This document shows positions 23,851 through 33,564 of a DNA stretch of 64,000 bases, piece after piece. This stretch comes from JBBQFI01 sp038321775. Its GTDB lineage: Bacteria; Verrucomicrobiota; Verrucomicrobiia; Chthoniobacterales; UBA10450. The notes beneath the pieces were generated by a model, which saw nothing but the letters and a program-made list of their open reading frames with translations, was not told the DNA's origin and made no database searches. The translations under genes were made by a program, and so were the position numbers. Within the stretch, counting starts at the first letter, position 1, and every line of letters starts with the position of its first letter. The stretch lies in the NCBI GenBank assembly GCA_038321775.1, contig JBBQFI010000001.1, forward strand, positions 248,001 through 312,000, in the 5' to 3' direction.

Positions 23851-25359
23851 ATGCTCGAACTAAACGGCCAGCCACTATCCTTGGCAGAGATCGCGGCGGT
23901 CGCGATCGATGGGGAAAAGGTGCAGATTTCTTCGGAAGCGCGGCCGCGCATCGAAAAATCGCGGCGTGTCGTCGAAGACATCGTAAAGCGCGACGCGGTT
24001 GTTTACGGCGTCAGCACCGGGTTCGGCAAACTTTCGGAGGTGCACATCCCGCACGATCAATTGCGCGAACTGCAACGTAATTTGGTGCGCAGCCATTCAT
24101 GTGGAGTGGGCACACCGCTTTCCGAAGCGGAAGTTCGCGTCATGATGTTATTGCGGGCGAATGTTCTCACGCTCGGGTTCAGCGGGATTCGTCTCGAAGT
24201 CATCGAACTCCTGATTGAGATGCTCAACCGCGGCGTGCATCCGGTTGTGCCGGAAAAAGGTTCGGTGGGCGCAAGCGGCGATCTCGCTCCGCTCGCTCAT
24301 CTCGCGCTTTCGTTAATCGGCGAGGGTGAAGCATTTTATAAAGAGAAGCGGCTCAAAAGTGCGGACGCATTGAAACAGGCGGCGCTCAAACCGACGCAAC
24401 TCGAAGCGAAAGAAGGCCTCGCTCTTTTAAATGGAACACAAGCCATGCATGCAGTCGGCGGGCTCGCTCTGTTGCGCGCGCAAAATCTGGCGCGGGTCGC
24501 GGACGTTGCCGGCGCGATGACGCTCGAAGCGTTGAAGGGAACACCGGCCGCGTTCGATGAACGAATTCACAATGCGCGTCCGCATCCCGGCCAGCAAGCG
24601 GTGGCGGCGCATTTGCTCGAGCTTTTGCGGGAAAGCGAAATCCGTAAATCCCACGAGCACAATGATCCACGTGTGCAGGATGCCTACAGCCTTCGTTGCA
24701 TGCCGCAGGTTCACGGTGCGGTGCGCGGCGCGCTCGCGCATTGCGAAGAAGTGCTGCGCATCGAATCCGGCTCTGCCACGGACAATCCGCTCGTGTTTAC
24801 CGACAACGGCGATGTTATTTCCGGCGGGAATTTTCATGGCGCGCCGCTCGCGCTCGCGCTCGATTATGCTGCGATCGCGGTGACCGATTTAATGAGCATC
24901 AGCGAACGGCGCATCGATCGTCTTGTGAATCCGGATTCGAACGAAGGTCTGCCGGCATTTCTTGCGCGCCGGCCTGGCATCGAATCTGGTTTTATGATTG
25001 CGCACGTCGTCGCGGCAGCGCTCTTGAATGAAGCGAAAGTTTTGGCGCATCCGGCGAGCGTCGATAGCGTTTCGACTTCAGGTGGAAAAGAAGATCATGT
25101 TTCCATGGGAATGACCGGAGCGCTAAAGTTGCGGACCATCGTGGAAAACGCAGAGAATGTGATTGCGATTGAATTGCTCGCAGCAGCGGAAGGGATCGAA
25201 CATCGGCGGCCATTGAAAGCCGGTGTCGGAGTCGAACGCGCTTTTGCCGTGCTCCGCTCGATTGCCGCTCCTCTGACCGAAGATCGCGCGTTATCTGACG
25301 ATATCGCACGCGTGGCGATCGCGATTCGCGAAGGAAAATTCGACAGGGAAAAATCATGA
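23851..25359 (+). CDS. hutH: Histidine ammonia-lyase
   Basis: HutH removes ammonia from histidine to give urocanate. The Ala-Ser-Gly triad that forms the MIO cofactor is in GSVGASGDLAPLAHL at about residue 145. Other family marks are YGVSTGFGKL and QDAYSLRCMPQVHGAV. The length of 502 residues is normal. It opens the hut operon and overlaps hutU by 4 bases (ATGA). The short distance to the terminator upstream leaves only about 25 bases for a promoter and leader. Confidence 0.96.
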   Translation: MLELNGQPLSLAEIAAVAIDGEKVQISSEARPRIEKSRRVVEDIVKRDAVVYGVSTGFGKLSEVHIPHDQLRELQRNLVRSHSCGVGTPLSEAEVRVMMLLRANVLTLGFSGIRLEVIELLIEMLNRGVHPVVPEKGSVGASGDLAPLAHLALSLIGEGEAFYKEKRLKSADALKQAALKPTQLEAKEGLALLNGTQAMHAVGGLALLRAQNLARVADVAGAMTLEALKGTPAAFDERIHNARPHPGQQAVAAHLLELLRESEIRKSHEHNDPRVQDAYSLRCMPQVHGAVRGALAHCEEVLRIESGSATDNPLVFTDNGDVISGGNFHGAPLALALDYAAIAVTDLMSISERRIDRLVNPDSNEGLPAFLARRPGIESGFMIAHVVAAALLNEAKVLAHPASVDSVSTSGGKEDHVSMGMTGALKLRTIVENAENVIAIELLAAAEGIEHRRPLKAGVGVERAFAVLRSIAAPLTEDRALSDDIARVAIAIREGKFDREKS

Positions 25360-27023
25360 GCACAAGCAGAGTCGTGCGCGCGCCACGCGGAAATCAGCTC
25401 AGTTGCAAGGGCTGGCATCAGGAAGCCGCGATGCGGATGTTGATGAACAATCTCGATCCCGATGTCGCGGAGAATCCAGGCAAGCTGATTGTGTATGGCG
25501 GGACGGGTCGCGCCGCGCGCAGCTGGGAAGCGTTCGATGCAATTGTGCGTTCGCTGCAGCAATTGGAGAATGACGAGACGCTGCTCGTGCAATCGGGCAA
25601 GCCGGTCGGTGTTTTCAAAACGCACGATGAAGCGCCACGTGTGCTGATCGCGAATTCAAATCTCGTCGGGCAATGGTCAAACTACGCGGAGTTCAATCGC
25701 CTCGAGCGACTTGGCCTAACGATGTACGGACAAATGACCGCGGGTTCGTGGATCTACATCGGCAGCCAGGGAATCGTGCAGGGAACTTTTGAAACTTTCG
25801 CTGCGGCCGGCGAAAAACATTTTGGCGGATCGCTCGCCGGAAAATTTGTCGTTACTGGTGGACTCGGCGGAATGGGTGGCGCGCAACCACTCGCGGCGAC
25901 GATGAACGGCGCGCTTTTTCTCGGCGTGGATGTCGATCGTTCGCGAATCGAGAAAAGATTGAAGAGCGGATATTGCGACAAGATCGCGGCCACACTCGAT
26001 GAAGCGCTCGAATTGATCGAGCACGCGCGGCAAACGAAACAGGCAATCTCCGTCGGACTCGTGGGCAATTGCGCCGATGTGTTGCCCGAAATGGTGAAAC
26101 GCGATGTCGTTCCTGACATTCTCACCGACCAAACCAGCGCGCACGATGCACTCAATGGATATGTGCCGCATGGGATGACACTCGAGGAAGCGCTCGCATT
26201 GCGTGCAAAAAATCCGGAGGAATACATCGAGCGCTCAATGCATTCGATGGCGGTGCATGTGGAGGCGATGCTCGCGCTGCAACGGCGCGGCGCCATTACT
26301 TTCGATTACGGAAACAATATTCGGACACAGGCGAAAAAGGCCGGCGTCGAAAACGCGTTCGAGATTCCTGGTTTCGTTCCCGAATACATCCGGCCGCTTT
26401 TTTGCGAAGGTAAAGGTCCATTCCGATGGGTTGCGCTCAGCGGCGATCCGGAGGATATCGCGCGCACCGATAAACTTGCGCTGGAGATTTTTCCGAGAAA
26501 CAAAACTCTTTCGCGCTGGATGAAACTGGCAAAAGAGAGAATCCATTTTCAAGGCCTGCCCGCGCGCATTTGCTGGTTAGGCTACGGTGAGCGTGCGGAG
26601 CTTGGGGTCGCCATGAATGAACTCGTTAGGCGGGGCGATATTAAAGGGCCCATCGTTATCGGACGTGATCACCTCGATACGGGATCGGTCGCTTCGCCAT
26701 TTCGCGAAACCGAAGCAATGCTTGACGGCAGCGATGCGATTGCGGACTGGCCGTTATTGAATGCGCTGGTGAATACCGCCGGTGGCGCCTCGTGGGTTTC
26801 GATTCACAACGGCGGCGGCGTCGGGATTGGCTATTCGCAGCATGCCGGCATGGTTGTTGTGGCCGACGGGACTGACAATTCGAAGCGGCGCCTGGAACGC
26901 GTGCTGACAAGCGATCCGGGCATGGGCGTGATACGACATGCTGATGCGGGCTATTCGCGCGCGGTCGAATTCGCGAAAGCGCATGACGTCAGACTTCCAA
27001 TGGAACCAACCGCTCGCGATTAG
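25356..27023 (+). CDS. hutU: Urocanate hydratase
   Basis: HutU adds water to urocanate to form imidazolone propionate, using a tightly bound NAD. The sequence shows QSGKPVGVFKTHDEAPRVLI, the GGLGGMGGAQPLAA nucleotide-binding loop and LTDQTSAHDALNGYVPHG, all conserved in the family. The length of 555 residues is typical. The start overlaps hutH. The spacer to ftcD is filled by repeats. Two copies of the CCTAACGA/TCGTTAGG word lie inside (25715, 26623). Confidence 0.96.
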   Translation: MSTSRVVRAPRGNQLSCKGWHQEAAMRMLMNNLDPDVAENPGKLIVYGGTGRAARSWEAFDAIVRSLQQLENDETLLVQSGKPVGVFKTHDEAPRVLIANSNLVGQWSNYAEFNRLERLGLTMYGQMTAGSWIYIGSQGIVQGTFETFAAAGEKHFGGSLAGKFVVTGGLGGMGGAQPLAATMNGALFLGVDVDRSRIEKRLKSGYCDKIAATLDEALELIEHARQTKQAISVGLVGNCADVLPEMVKRDVVPDILTDQTSAHDALNGYVPHGMTLEEALALRAKNPEEYIERSMHSMAVHVEAMLALQRRGAITFDYGNNIRTQAKKAGVENAFEIPGFVPEYIRPLFCEGKGPFRWVALSGDPEDIARTDKLALEIFPRNKTLSRWMKLAKERIHFQGLPARICWLGYGERAELGVAMNELVRRGDIKGPIVIGRDHLDTGSVASPFRETEAMLDGSDAIADWPLLNALVNTAGGASWVSIHNGGGVGIGYSQHAGMVVVADGTDNSKRRLERVLTSDPGMGVIRHADAGYSRAVEFAKAHDVRLPMEPTARD

Positions 27024-27027
27024 TTTC

Positions 27028-27185
27028 TGTCATGTCGAGCGAAGTCGAGACATCTCTAACAAGGTGGGAAGGACCTCAGTGTCCCGAGTCCGAGCCGGAG
27101 TGGCATTGTCGCGGCACTAAGGCCGCTCCCACTTTTGAAACGGTGAGAGATTCCTCGACTTCGCTTTGCTCCGCTCGGAATGACA
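27028..27185. repeat. Composite nested palindromic repeat in the hutU-ftcD spacer
   Basis: The outer arms are 27028-27057 (begins TGTCATGTCGAGCGAAGTCG) and 27146-27185, whose complement begins TGTCATTCCGAGCGGAGC. They form imperfect inverted repeats ending in AGAGAT/ATCTCT. Nested inside, at 27064-27132, is a second palindrome starting GTGGGAAGGACCTCAGTGTC and ending GCTCCCAC. The inner part closely matches the repeat at 49023-49077. Such elements are interspersed in many genomes. Nearly the whole 182-bp spacer is repeat sequence, so the element lies within the hut transcript. Confidence 0.8.
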
Positions 27186-27205
27186 AGGAGGCAGGTACTT
27201 AACAC

Positions 27206-28894
27206 ATGCAAAAACTAATCGAATGCGTACCGAATTTTTCTGAAGGCCGCGATCGTAATATCATTCGCCAAATTACGTCTGCGATCGAATCGGCGGACGG
27301 AGTTTCCTTGCTCGACGTTGACCCTGGAGCGAGCACGAATCGCACAGTCGTAACTTTTGTGGGGAATCCTGAAGCCGCGGTGGAAGCGGCGTTTCGTGGA
27401 ATACAAAAGGCGGCGGAGCTCATTGACATGCGCAAGCAGAAGGGCGCGCACCCGCGCATGGGCGCGACGGATGTTTGCCCTTTTATTCCAGTGAGCAACG
27501 TGAGCTGGGAAGAAGCGATCGAATGCGCGAACAAATTGGGAGAACGCGTCGCCAAGGAGTTAAAGATTCCGGTTTATCTTTACGAGAAGGCCGCAAAAAA
27601 TCCGGCGCGCTCCAATCTTTCCATCATTCGCGCGGGAGAGTACGAAGGGTTTGCTGAGAAAATAAAAAATCCGGAATGGAAACCGGACTTTGGGTCGGCT
27701 GTCTTTAACGAAAAGGCGGGCGCGACGGTGATCGGCGCGCGAGAATTTCTGGTCGCTTACAATGTGAATCTCAACACCAAGGCGGTGCGAAGAGCGAACG
27801 CGGTCGCATTCGACATCAGAGAGCAGGGGCGAATTAAAACAGAAGACGGAACTCCGCAGGGAAAAAAGGTGTTGGATGCAAAAGGCGAACAGGTGCGCAT
27901 TCCTGGAATGTTAAAGCACGTGAAAGCGATCGGTTGGTTCGTCGAGGAATACGGCATCGCGCAGGTATCTATCAACCTAACGAATATCGAGGAGACACCA
28001 TTACACGCGGCTTTCGATGCGTGCGTAGAATCGGCGAACAATCGTGGATTGCGTGTCACCGGCTCTGAGATCGTCGGCATGGTTCCAAAGAAATCGCTCA
28101 TCGATGCCGGAAGATACTTTCTGCAGAAACAAAAATGGTCGGAAGGCGCATCGGAAGAGGAATTGATCGACATGGCGATTCGATCGATGGGCTTGAGTGA
28201 GCTGAAGCCATTCGAGCCGAAAGAAAAAGTCATCGAATTCAAAATCGAATCCGTGGCTTCGGAAAAATCGTTGGTGAAGATGAATCTGCGGCAGTTCTGC
28301 AATGAAACGCTGAGCGATTCTCCGGCGCCCGGCGGCGGATCGGCTGCGGCGTTGCTGGGCTCGTTAGGCGCATCCCTGGGCGGAATGGTGGCGAATCTCT
28401 CCGCCGGGAAACGTGGCTGGGATGATAAGCTGGAATACTTCAGCGATTGGGCGGTGAAAGCGCATCAACTGAAGGATGAATTGCTTTTTCTCGTTGATGA
28501 AGACACGGCGGCCTTCAACAAAGTGATGGCTGCATTTGCTCTGCCAAAAGAATCTGCGGAAGAAAAGACGGCGCGGTCGACTGCGATTCAAAAAGCGAAT
28601 CAATATGCGGCGGAGATTCCGTTACGCGTCATGGAGACGGCGTCGAAATCTTATCAACTCCTGGGAGAGATGGCTGACAAAGGAAATCCTGCTTCGATCT
28701 CGGATGTCGGTGTCGGACTTCTCGCGACGCGCGCGTGCGTCGAAGGCGCGGCGATGAATGTGCGAATTAATTTAGCCGGCTTAAAAGATGAAAAAGCGAG
28801 CGGTGCCCTGCGAAAAAAACTGCAAGAGATCCGGGCAGAATCCGACTCGCGATTCAACGAGATCAATCAGATCGTCGAAAGCAAATTAGGCTAG
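27206..28894 (+). CDS. ftcD: Bifunctional glutamate formiminotransferase / formimidoyl-THF cyclodeaminase
   Basis: The protein joins two domains. Residues 1 to about 330 are the formiminotransferase (ECVPNFSEGRDRNIIRQI, the ASTNRTVVTFVGNPEAV-like segment and RMGATDVCPFIPV). Residues from about 350 are the cyclodeaminase (LRQFCNETLSDSPAPGGGSA, VGLLATRACVEGAAMNVRIN). Together they move the formimino group of formiminoglutamate to tetrahydrofolate and release ammonia, leaving glutamate. This shows that the hut pathway here ends by the folate-linked route rather than by HutG or HutF. Confidence 0.94.
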   Translation: MQKLIECVPNFSEGRDRNIIRQITSAIESADGVSLLDVDPGASTNRTVVTFVGNPEAAVEAAFRGIQKAAELIDMRKQKGAHPRMGATDVCPFIPVSNVSWEEAIECANKLGERVAKELKIPVYLYEKAAKNPARSNLSIIRAGEYEGFAEKIKNPEWKPDFGSAVFNEKAGATVIGAREFLVAYNVNLNTKAVRRANAVAFDIREQGRIKTEDGTPQGKKVLDAKGEQVRIPGMLKHVKAIGWFVEEYGIAQVSINLTNIEETPLHAAFDACVESANNRGLRVTGSEIVGMVPKKSLIDAGRYFLQKQKWSEGASEEELIDMAIRSMGLSELKPFEPKEKVIEFKIESVASEKSLVKMNLRQFCNETLSDSPAPGGGSAAALLGSLGASLGGMVANLSAGKRGWDDKLEYFSDWAVKAHQLKDELLFLVDEDTAAFNKVMAAFALPKESAEEKTARSTAIQKANQYAAEIPLRVMETASKSYQLLGEMADKGNPASISDVGVGLLATRACVEGAAMNVRINLAGLKDEKASGALRKKLQEIRAESDSRFNEINQIVESKLG

Positions 28895-28912
28895 CAACGA
28901 TAAGGAATTGAA

Positions 28913-30157
28913 ATGCTAGCTGTTCTCCATGCGTCGCAGCTGGTCACGCTCGCCGGCCCGAAACGCCCGCGTGTCGGCGCCGAGCTCAACGAACTCTCGA
29001 TCGTTCGCGATGGTGGATTGCTGATCGATGAAGGAAGAATCATCGCGACCGGCTCGTCGGCCGAAATTGAAAAACAGATCTCCGATAAAACCGAAATCGT
29101 CGATGCGACCGGGAAAGTTGTTTTACCGGGCTTTGTCGATGCGCACACGCATCCGGTCTTTGGCGGTAATCGTGTCGACGAATTCGAGCAACGATCAAAG
29201 GGCGCGACCTACGAAGAAATCGCGGCCAGTGGCGGCGGCATTCGTTCGACCGTGCGTAAAACCCGCGCCGCAGCGGAAGACGAGCTTTTACAGCAGGCGT
29301 TGAAACATGCACAATGGTTTCTGCAAAGCGGGACGACGACCGTAGAAGCGAAATCCGGTTACGGTCTCTCGGTCGAGGACGAGCTGAAGCTTTTGCACGT
29401 CATTCGCAATTTGAACGCAGCAAGCCCGATTGAATTCATACCGACCTTTCTCGGTGCGCATGCTGTGCCGGAAGAATTTCGCAGCGCGCCGGAACAGTAT
29501 GTGGCGCTGGTGATTCATGAAATGCTGCCGCGCGTCGCGGAAGGACAATTTGCGGAGCACTGCGATATTTTTTGCGAACGCGGTTACTTCGACATCGCGG
29601 ATGCGGAGAAAATTCTAAATGCCGCGAAAGAGCACGGACTGCGTTTACGCATGCACGTCGATCAATTGAACGATTCCGGCGGCGCGTTTCTTGCAGCGAG
29701 ATTGCGCGCGCAAACCGCCGATCATCTTGAGCAAACGAATTCCGCGGGAATCGCAGCGTTAGCCGAAGCCGGTGTGCAACCTGTTTTGTTGCCGGGCTCG
29801 GTGTACTCGTTAGGCAAAGATCGTTATCCACGTGCGCGAGAGATGATCGATGCCGGACTGGCCCTGGTCCTGGCGACCGATTTCAATCCCGGTTCGTCGC
29901 CGACGACTTCGATGCCGATGATTTTGTCGCTCGCCGCGACGCAAATGAAGATGTCTCCGGCGGAAGGCTTGAGCGCCGCAACGATCAATGCCGCATACAG
30001 TTTGAATCGTGGCGACAAAATCGGCTCTCTCGAAGTCGGCAAGCGCGCGAACTTTTCAATTTTCAACTGCAGCGACTATCGCGAGATCGCGTATTACTTC
30101 GGCGGCGAACTAACGCATTCGGTTTACATCGGCGGCAAACACGTTTTTCCCTCGTAA
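28913..30157 (+). CDS. hutI: Imidazolonepropionase
   Basis: HutI opens the imidazolone ring to give formiminoglutamate. It is a metal-dependent amidohydrolase: FVDAHTHPVFGGNRVDEF carries the metal-binding HxH, and LATDFNPGSSPTTSMPMIL holds the conserved Asp near residue 320. The length of 414 residues is typical. It follows ftcD after 18 bases and is the last hut gene visible. A TCGTTAGG word at 29807 is read as Ser-Leu-Gly. Confidence 0.95.
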   Translation: MLAVLHASQLVTLAGPKRPRVGAELNELSIVRDGGLLIDEGRIIATGSSAEIEKQISDKTEIVDATGKVVLPGFVDAHTHPVFGGNRVDEFEQRSKGATYEEIAASGGGIRSTVRKTRAAAEDELLQQALKHAQWFLQSGTTTVEAKSGYGLSVEDELKLLHVIRNLNAASPIEFIPTFLGAHAVPEEFRSAPEQYVALVIHEMLPRVAEGQFAEHCDIFCERGYFDIADAEKILNAAKEHGLRLRMHVDQLNDSGGAFLAARLRAQTADHLEQTNSAGIAALAEAGVQPVLLPGSVYSLGKDRYPRAREMIDAGLALVLATDFNPGSSPTTSMPMILSLAATQMKMSPAEGLSAATINAAYSLNRGDKIGSLEVGKRANFSIFNCSDYREIAYYFGGELTHSVYIGGKHVFPS

Positions 30158-30210
30158 AAGTTCGGGCGCAATTTGCGCATCGCAGCACGACCCCTTAGGA
30201 TCGCTCCCTC

Positions 30211-31557
30211 ATGAAGGTGGAAGTAGAACATCAACCGCAGTCGGTCACGACGTTGCGGATCGAAATGCCGGCAGAAGAGGTTTCGAAGGAGTGGGATGCG
30301 ATCGCGGATAATTACGCCCGTCACGCCCGCATTCCTGGTTATCGGCCGGGCAAGGCGCCCAAGCGCGTGATCGAAGCGAAATTTCGCAAAGAGATTCAGG
30401 AGGAAGTGACGAAGAAACTCGTCTCGCAGGGTTATCATGAAGCGATCGCGGAAAAAAAGTTGCGAGTTGTTTCCCTAACGAATGTAGAAGACGTCGAACT
30501 CGCGCAGGATCGCACGCTGAAATTTCGCGCCACCGTTGTGACGGCGCCGGAATTCGATCTGCCCGAATACAAAAATATTTCGGTGCAATTGCCGGATACG
30601 AATGTTTCTCAGGAAGATATCGATGCCGCCATGGAGAGATTGCGCGATCAATCGGCGGATTTTATTGATGTGCCTGATCGCGGTTTGCAGATGGACGATT
30701 TTGCCGTCATCGATTTCGAAGGATCGGTTGATGGCCAGCCTATTAGCGAGATCGCGCCGGAGGCGAATAAGAGTTTGCACGGCGGAAAAAAGTTCTGGGT
30801 GCGACTCGCGCCCGATAATTTTCTTCCCGGATTTTGCGAGCAGCTCATCGGACACAAACGCGACGAGACATTACTTATCCAGATAAAGTTTCCGGATGAT
30901 TTCGGCGTGCCCGAGCTCATCGGGAAAACCGGAAATTATGCGGTCACTGTTGTCGAGATTAAGGAAAAGATTTTGCCGGCGCTGGACGATGCGTTCGCTG
31001 AGAAAGTTCTGCCGGGCAAAAAGCTCGATGAGTTGCGCCACGAGATGGAACACAACCTCGAGCATGAAAAGGAACACGAGGTCGAGCGCGCGAAGGAAAA
31101 TCAGATCGTGCAATTCCTGCACGAACACATTCAGTTCGATCTTCCGCCGAGTTTGCTGACGCACGAAACGCGGCGCGCGTTGAGCGAACTGGTGCAGCGC
31201 AATCGCGCCCGCGGCGTTCCCGATGAAATCCTGAAAACGAAAGAGAAGGAACTCGTGGAAGGCGCGGGGGGATTAGCTGCGCATCGCTTGAAGACGAACT
31301 TCATTCTGCACCGCATCGCGGAAGCGGAGAAAGTTGAAATTACGCGTGATGAACTGGACAAAAGCATTCGTGAACAAGCGGCGCATTACAGTGTTTCCGT
31401 TGAGAAAATGCGCAAGCAATTGGAAGAAAATGACGGAATTAATGGGCTCGCGGAGCAACTCTTGCTAGGTAAGACCCTTGATTTCCTAAAGGCGAATGTT
31501 ACCATCGAGCGGGCGGAAAAAGCGCCTGCTGAGACGGTTACTGCCGAGCAAAAATAA
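30211..31557 (+). CDS. tig: Trigger factor (ribosome-associated chaperone)
   Basis: Trigger factor binds nascent chains at the exit tunnel. The ribosome-binding loop is seen as IPGYRPGKAPKRVIE, the equivalent of the GFRxGKxP signature. The FKBP-like isomerase domain spans about residues 155-240 (DDFAVIDFEGSVDGQPI). The C-terminal part is long and helical. The length of 448 residues is normal. The stop overlaps clpP by one base (TAATG), giving the frequent tig-clpP-clpX order. Confidence 0.95.
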   Translation: MKVEVEHQPQSVTTLRIEMPAEEVSKEWDAIADNYARHARIPGYRPGKAPKRVIEAKFRKEIQEEVTKKLVSQGYHEAIAEKKLRVVSLTNVEDVELAQDRTLKFRATVVTAPEFDLPEYKNISVQLPDTNVSQEDIDAAMERLRDQSADFIDVPDRGLQMDDFAVIDFEGSVDGQPISEIAPEANKSLHGGKKFWVRLAPDNFLPGFCEQLIGHKRDETLLIQIKFPDDFGVPELIGKTGNYAVTVVEIKEKILPALDDAFAEKVLPGKKLDELRHEMEHNLEHEKEHEVERAKENQIVQFLHEHIQFDLPPSLLTHETRRALSELVQRNRARGVPDEILKTKEKELVEGAGGLAAHRLKTNFILHRIAEAEKVEITRDELDKSIREQAAHYSVSVEKMRKQLEENDGINGLAEQLLLGKTLDFLKANVTIERAEKAPAETVTAEQK

Positions 31558-32252
31558 TGACGACATCGAAACAAGATTTGTCCCAATCGGTTCTTGTCCC
31601 CATGGTGGTGGAGCAGACCGGGCGAGGGGAGCGCAGCTATGACATTTACTCGCGCTTACTGAAGGATCGCATCGTTTTTATCGGTACTCCGATCGACGAT
31701 CACATCGCGAATCTGGTCATCGCGCAGTTGCTCTTCCTGCAAATGGAGGACAGCAAAAAAGACATTAACATTTACATCAACTCGCCGGGCGGATCAGTCA
31801 CGGCGGGGTTGGCCATCTACGACACAATGCAGTTCCTGACATGCGATACGACAACGTATTGTCTGGGAATGGCCGCAAGCATGGGCGCGGTGCTGTTATG
31901 CGCGGGAACGAAAGGGAAACGTTTTGCGCTGCCGAATTCCGACATCATGATTCACCAGGTTTCGGGCGGCGCGCAAGGTCAGGCGAGCGACGTCGAGCGC
32001 CAGGTAGAGTACATGTTCAAGCTGAAGAAGCGCCTGATTAGAATCATTTCGCAACACACTGGTAAACCGGAAGATCAGGTTCGTCTGGATTCGGATCGTG
32101 ACTATTACATGACGGCGGCAGAGGCGCAGGTTTATGGCCTGGTTGATGAAGTCATCAAATCGCGAAAGGAAGTGAAGCTTCTCGATGGAGCTGTGCCCGA
32201 CCGTTCTACCGCGATCGCGGAGGCTGCGTTACCGAAGAAACTTGAGGAATAA
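31557..32252 (+). CDS. clpP: ATP-dependent Clp protease proteolytic subunit
   Basis: ClpP forms the 14-subunit peptidase chamber. The serine nucleophile is in CLGMAASMGAVLL, the His in NSDIMIHQVSGG and the Asp in SDRDYYMTAAEA, so the catalytic triad is complete. An N-terminal stretch of about 20 residues precedes the mature-like VVEQTGRGERSYDIYSRLL. It lies between tig and clpX. The C-terminal tail of about 20 residues is somewhat longer than in E. coli. Confidence 0.97.
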   Translation: MTTSKQDLSQSVLVPMVVEQTGRGERSYDIYSRLLKDRIVFIGTPIDDHIANLVIAQLLFLQMEDSKKDINIYINSPGGSVTAGLAIYDTMQFLTCDTTTYCLGMAASMGAVLLCAGTKGKRFALPNSDIMIHQVSGGAQGQASDVERQVEYMFKLKKRLIRIISQHTGKPEDQVRLDSDRDYYMTAAEAQVYGLVDEVIKSRKEVKLLDGAVPDRSTAIAEAALPKKLEE

Positions 32253-32277
32253 GACCTGCTCTTAAGAGCCGAAATTT

Positions 32278-33561
32278 ATGGCGCGCGCCTCGAACCTAAC
32301 CATGTGTTCCTTCTGCGGCAAAAGCCACGCGGAAGTGCGGAAATTGATCGCCGGTCCCGGCGTCTACATTTGCGATAGTTGCATTAACGTTTGCAAAAGC
32401 ATCCTTGATAAAGAGCTGAATGAGGATGCGCGACGGCAATCGTCGACCATTCGCGTTCCAAAGCCAGTCGATATTCGGCGATCGCTCGATCAATACGTGA
32501 TCGGCCAGGATGTAGCGAAGAAGACGCTTTCGGTCGCCGTCCATAATCATTTCAAACGCGTCTTGCAATCGAACGCGACTTCAGGTGACACGTCCGCGGC
32601 ATTTCAACCTGATCCGTTCGCCGATGTTGAGATCGAGAAGAGCAACATCCTGCTCATCGGGCCGACCGGTTCGGGAAAAACACTTTTGGCAAAAACGCTG
32701 GCGAAGATCCTCGATGTTCCATTTTGTATCGCGGACGCGACGACGCTAACGGAGGCCGGTTATGTCGGTGAAGACGTTGAGAACATCATTTTGCGCTTAC
32801 TCCAAAACGCTGACTATGATGTGAAACGCGCGGAAATCGGCATCGTTTACATCGACGAGATCGATAAGATCGGTCGCAAAACAGATAACGTCAGCATTAC
32901 CCGCGACGTTTCGGGCGAAGGTGTGCAGCAAGCTCTGCTGAAGATTCTTGAAGGCAGTACCTGCAACGTCCCGCCTCAAGGTGGCCGCAAGCATCCGCAC
33001 CAGGAATACATTCAGGTTAACACGGAGAAGATCCTCTTTATTTGTGGTGGAGCGTTTGTCGGTCTCGACAAGATCATTCAGAAACGTATCGGACAAAAAA
33101 CGATGGGCTTCAGTAGTCCGACTCTGGAAGTTGAAGATGCGCTGGCCCGACAAGCTGTGCGACACGTCGAGCCGGAGGACTTGCTAATGTTCGGAATGAT
33201 TCCGGAATTCATCGGTCGTCTGCCGGTTGTGAGCGCTCTCGATGCGCTCACCGAAGAAGAAATGGTTTTGATTTTGACCGAAACCAAAAACGCAATGGTC
33301 AAGCAATACACCAAACTTTTCTCGATGGAGGGTGTGCGACTGACGGTGACGAAGGACGCGTTGCGCGCGCTGGCCGCGCAAGCCGTCACGAAAGGAACTG
33401 GCGCGCGTGCGCTGCGTTCGATGCTCGAGCGCATCATGCTCGACATCATGTATGACGTGCCCAGCCGCGAAGATATTGCTGAGGTCACAATCAATCGGGC
33501 CGTTGTTGAAGGCAAAAAGCTGCCGCTGATTCGCAAGAAGCAGGACAAAGACGCGGCTTAG
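32278..33561 (+). CDS. clpX: ATP-dependent Clp protease ATP-binding subunit ClpX
   Basis: ClpX unfolds substrates and feeds them to ClpP. The N-terminal zinc-binding domain has four Cys (MCSFCGKSHAEV and YICDSCINVC). Walker A is GPTGSGKTLLAKTLA and Walker B is IVYIDEIDKIGRK. The sensor/arginine region and the ClpP-contact loop QKTMGFSSP follow; the loop reads MGF where most family members have IGF. The length of 427 residues is normal. It converges on the membrane gene at 33565 with only 3 bases between the stops. Confidence 0.97.
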   Translation: MARASNLTMCSFCGKSHAEVRKLIAGPGVYICDSCINVCKSILDKELNEDARRQSSTIRVPKPVDIRRSLDQYVIGQDVAKKTLSVAVHNHFKRVLQSNATSGDTSAAFQPDPFADVEIEKSNILLIGPTGSGKTLLAKTLAKILDVPFCIADATTLTEAGYVGEDVENIILRLLQNADYDVKRAEIGIVYIDEIDKIGRKTDNVSITRDVSGEGVQQALLKILEGSTCNVPPQGGRKHPHQEYIQVNTEKILFICGGAFVGLDKIIQKRIGQKTMGFSSPTLEVEDALARQAVRHVEPEDLLMFGMIPEFIGRLPVVSALDALTEEEMVLILTETKNAMVKQYTKLFSMEGVRLTVTKDALRALAAQAVTKGTGARALRSMLERIMLDIMYDVPSREDIAEVTINRAVVEGKKLPLIRKKQDKDAA

Positions 33562-33564
33562 CGT

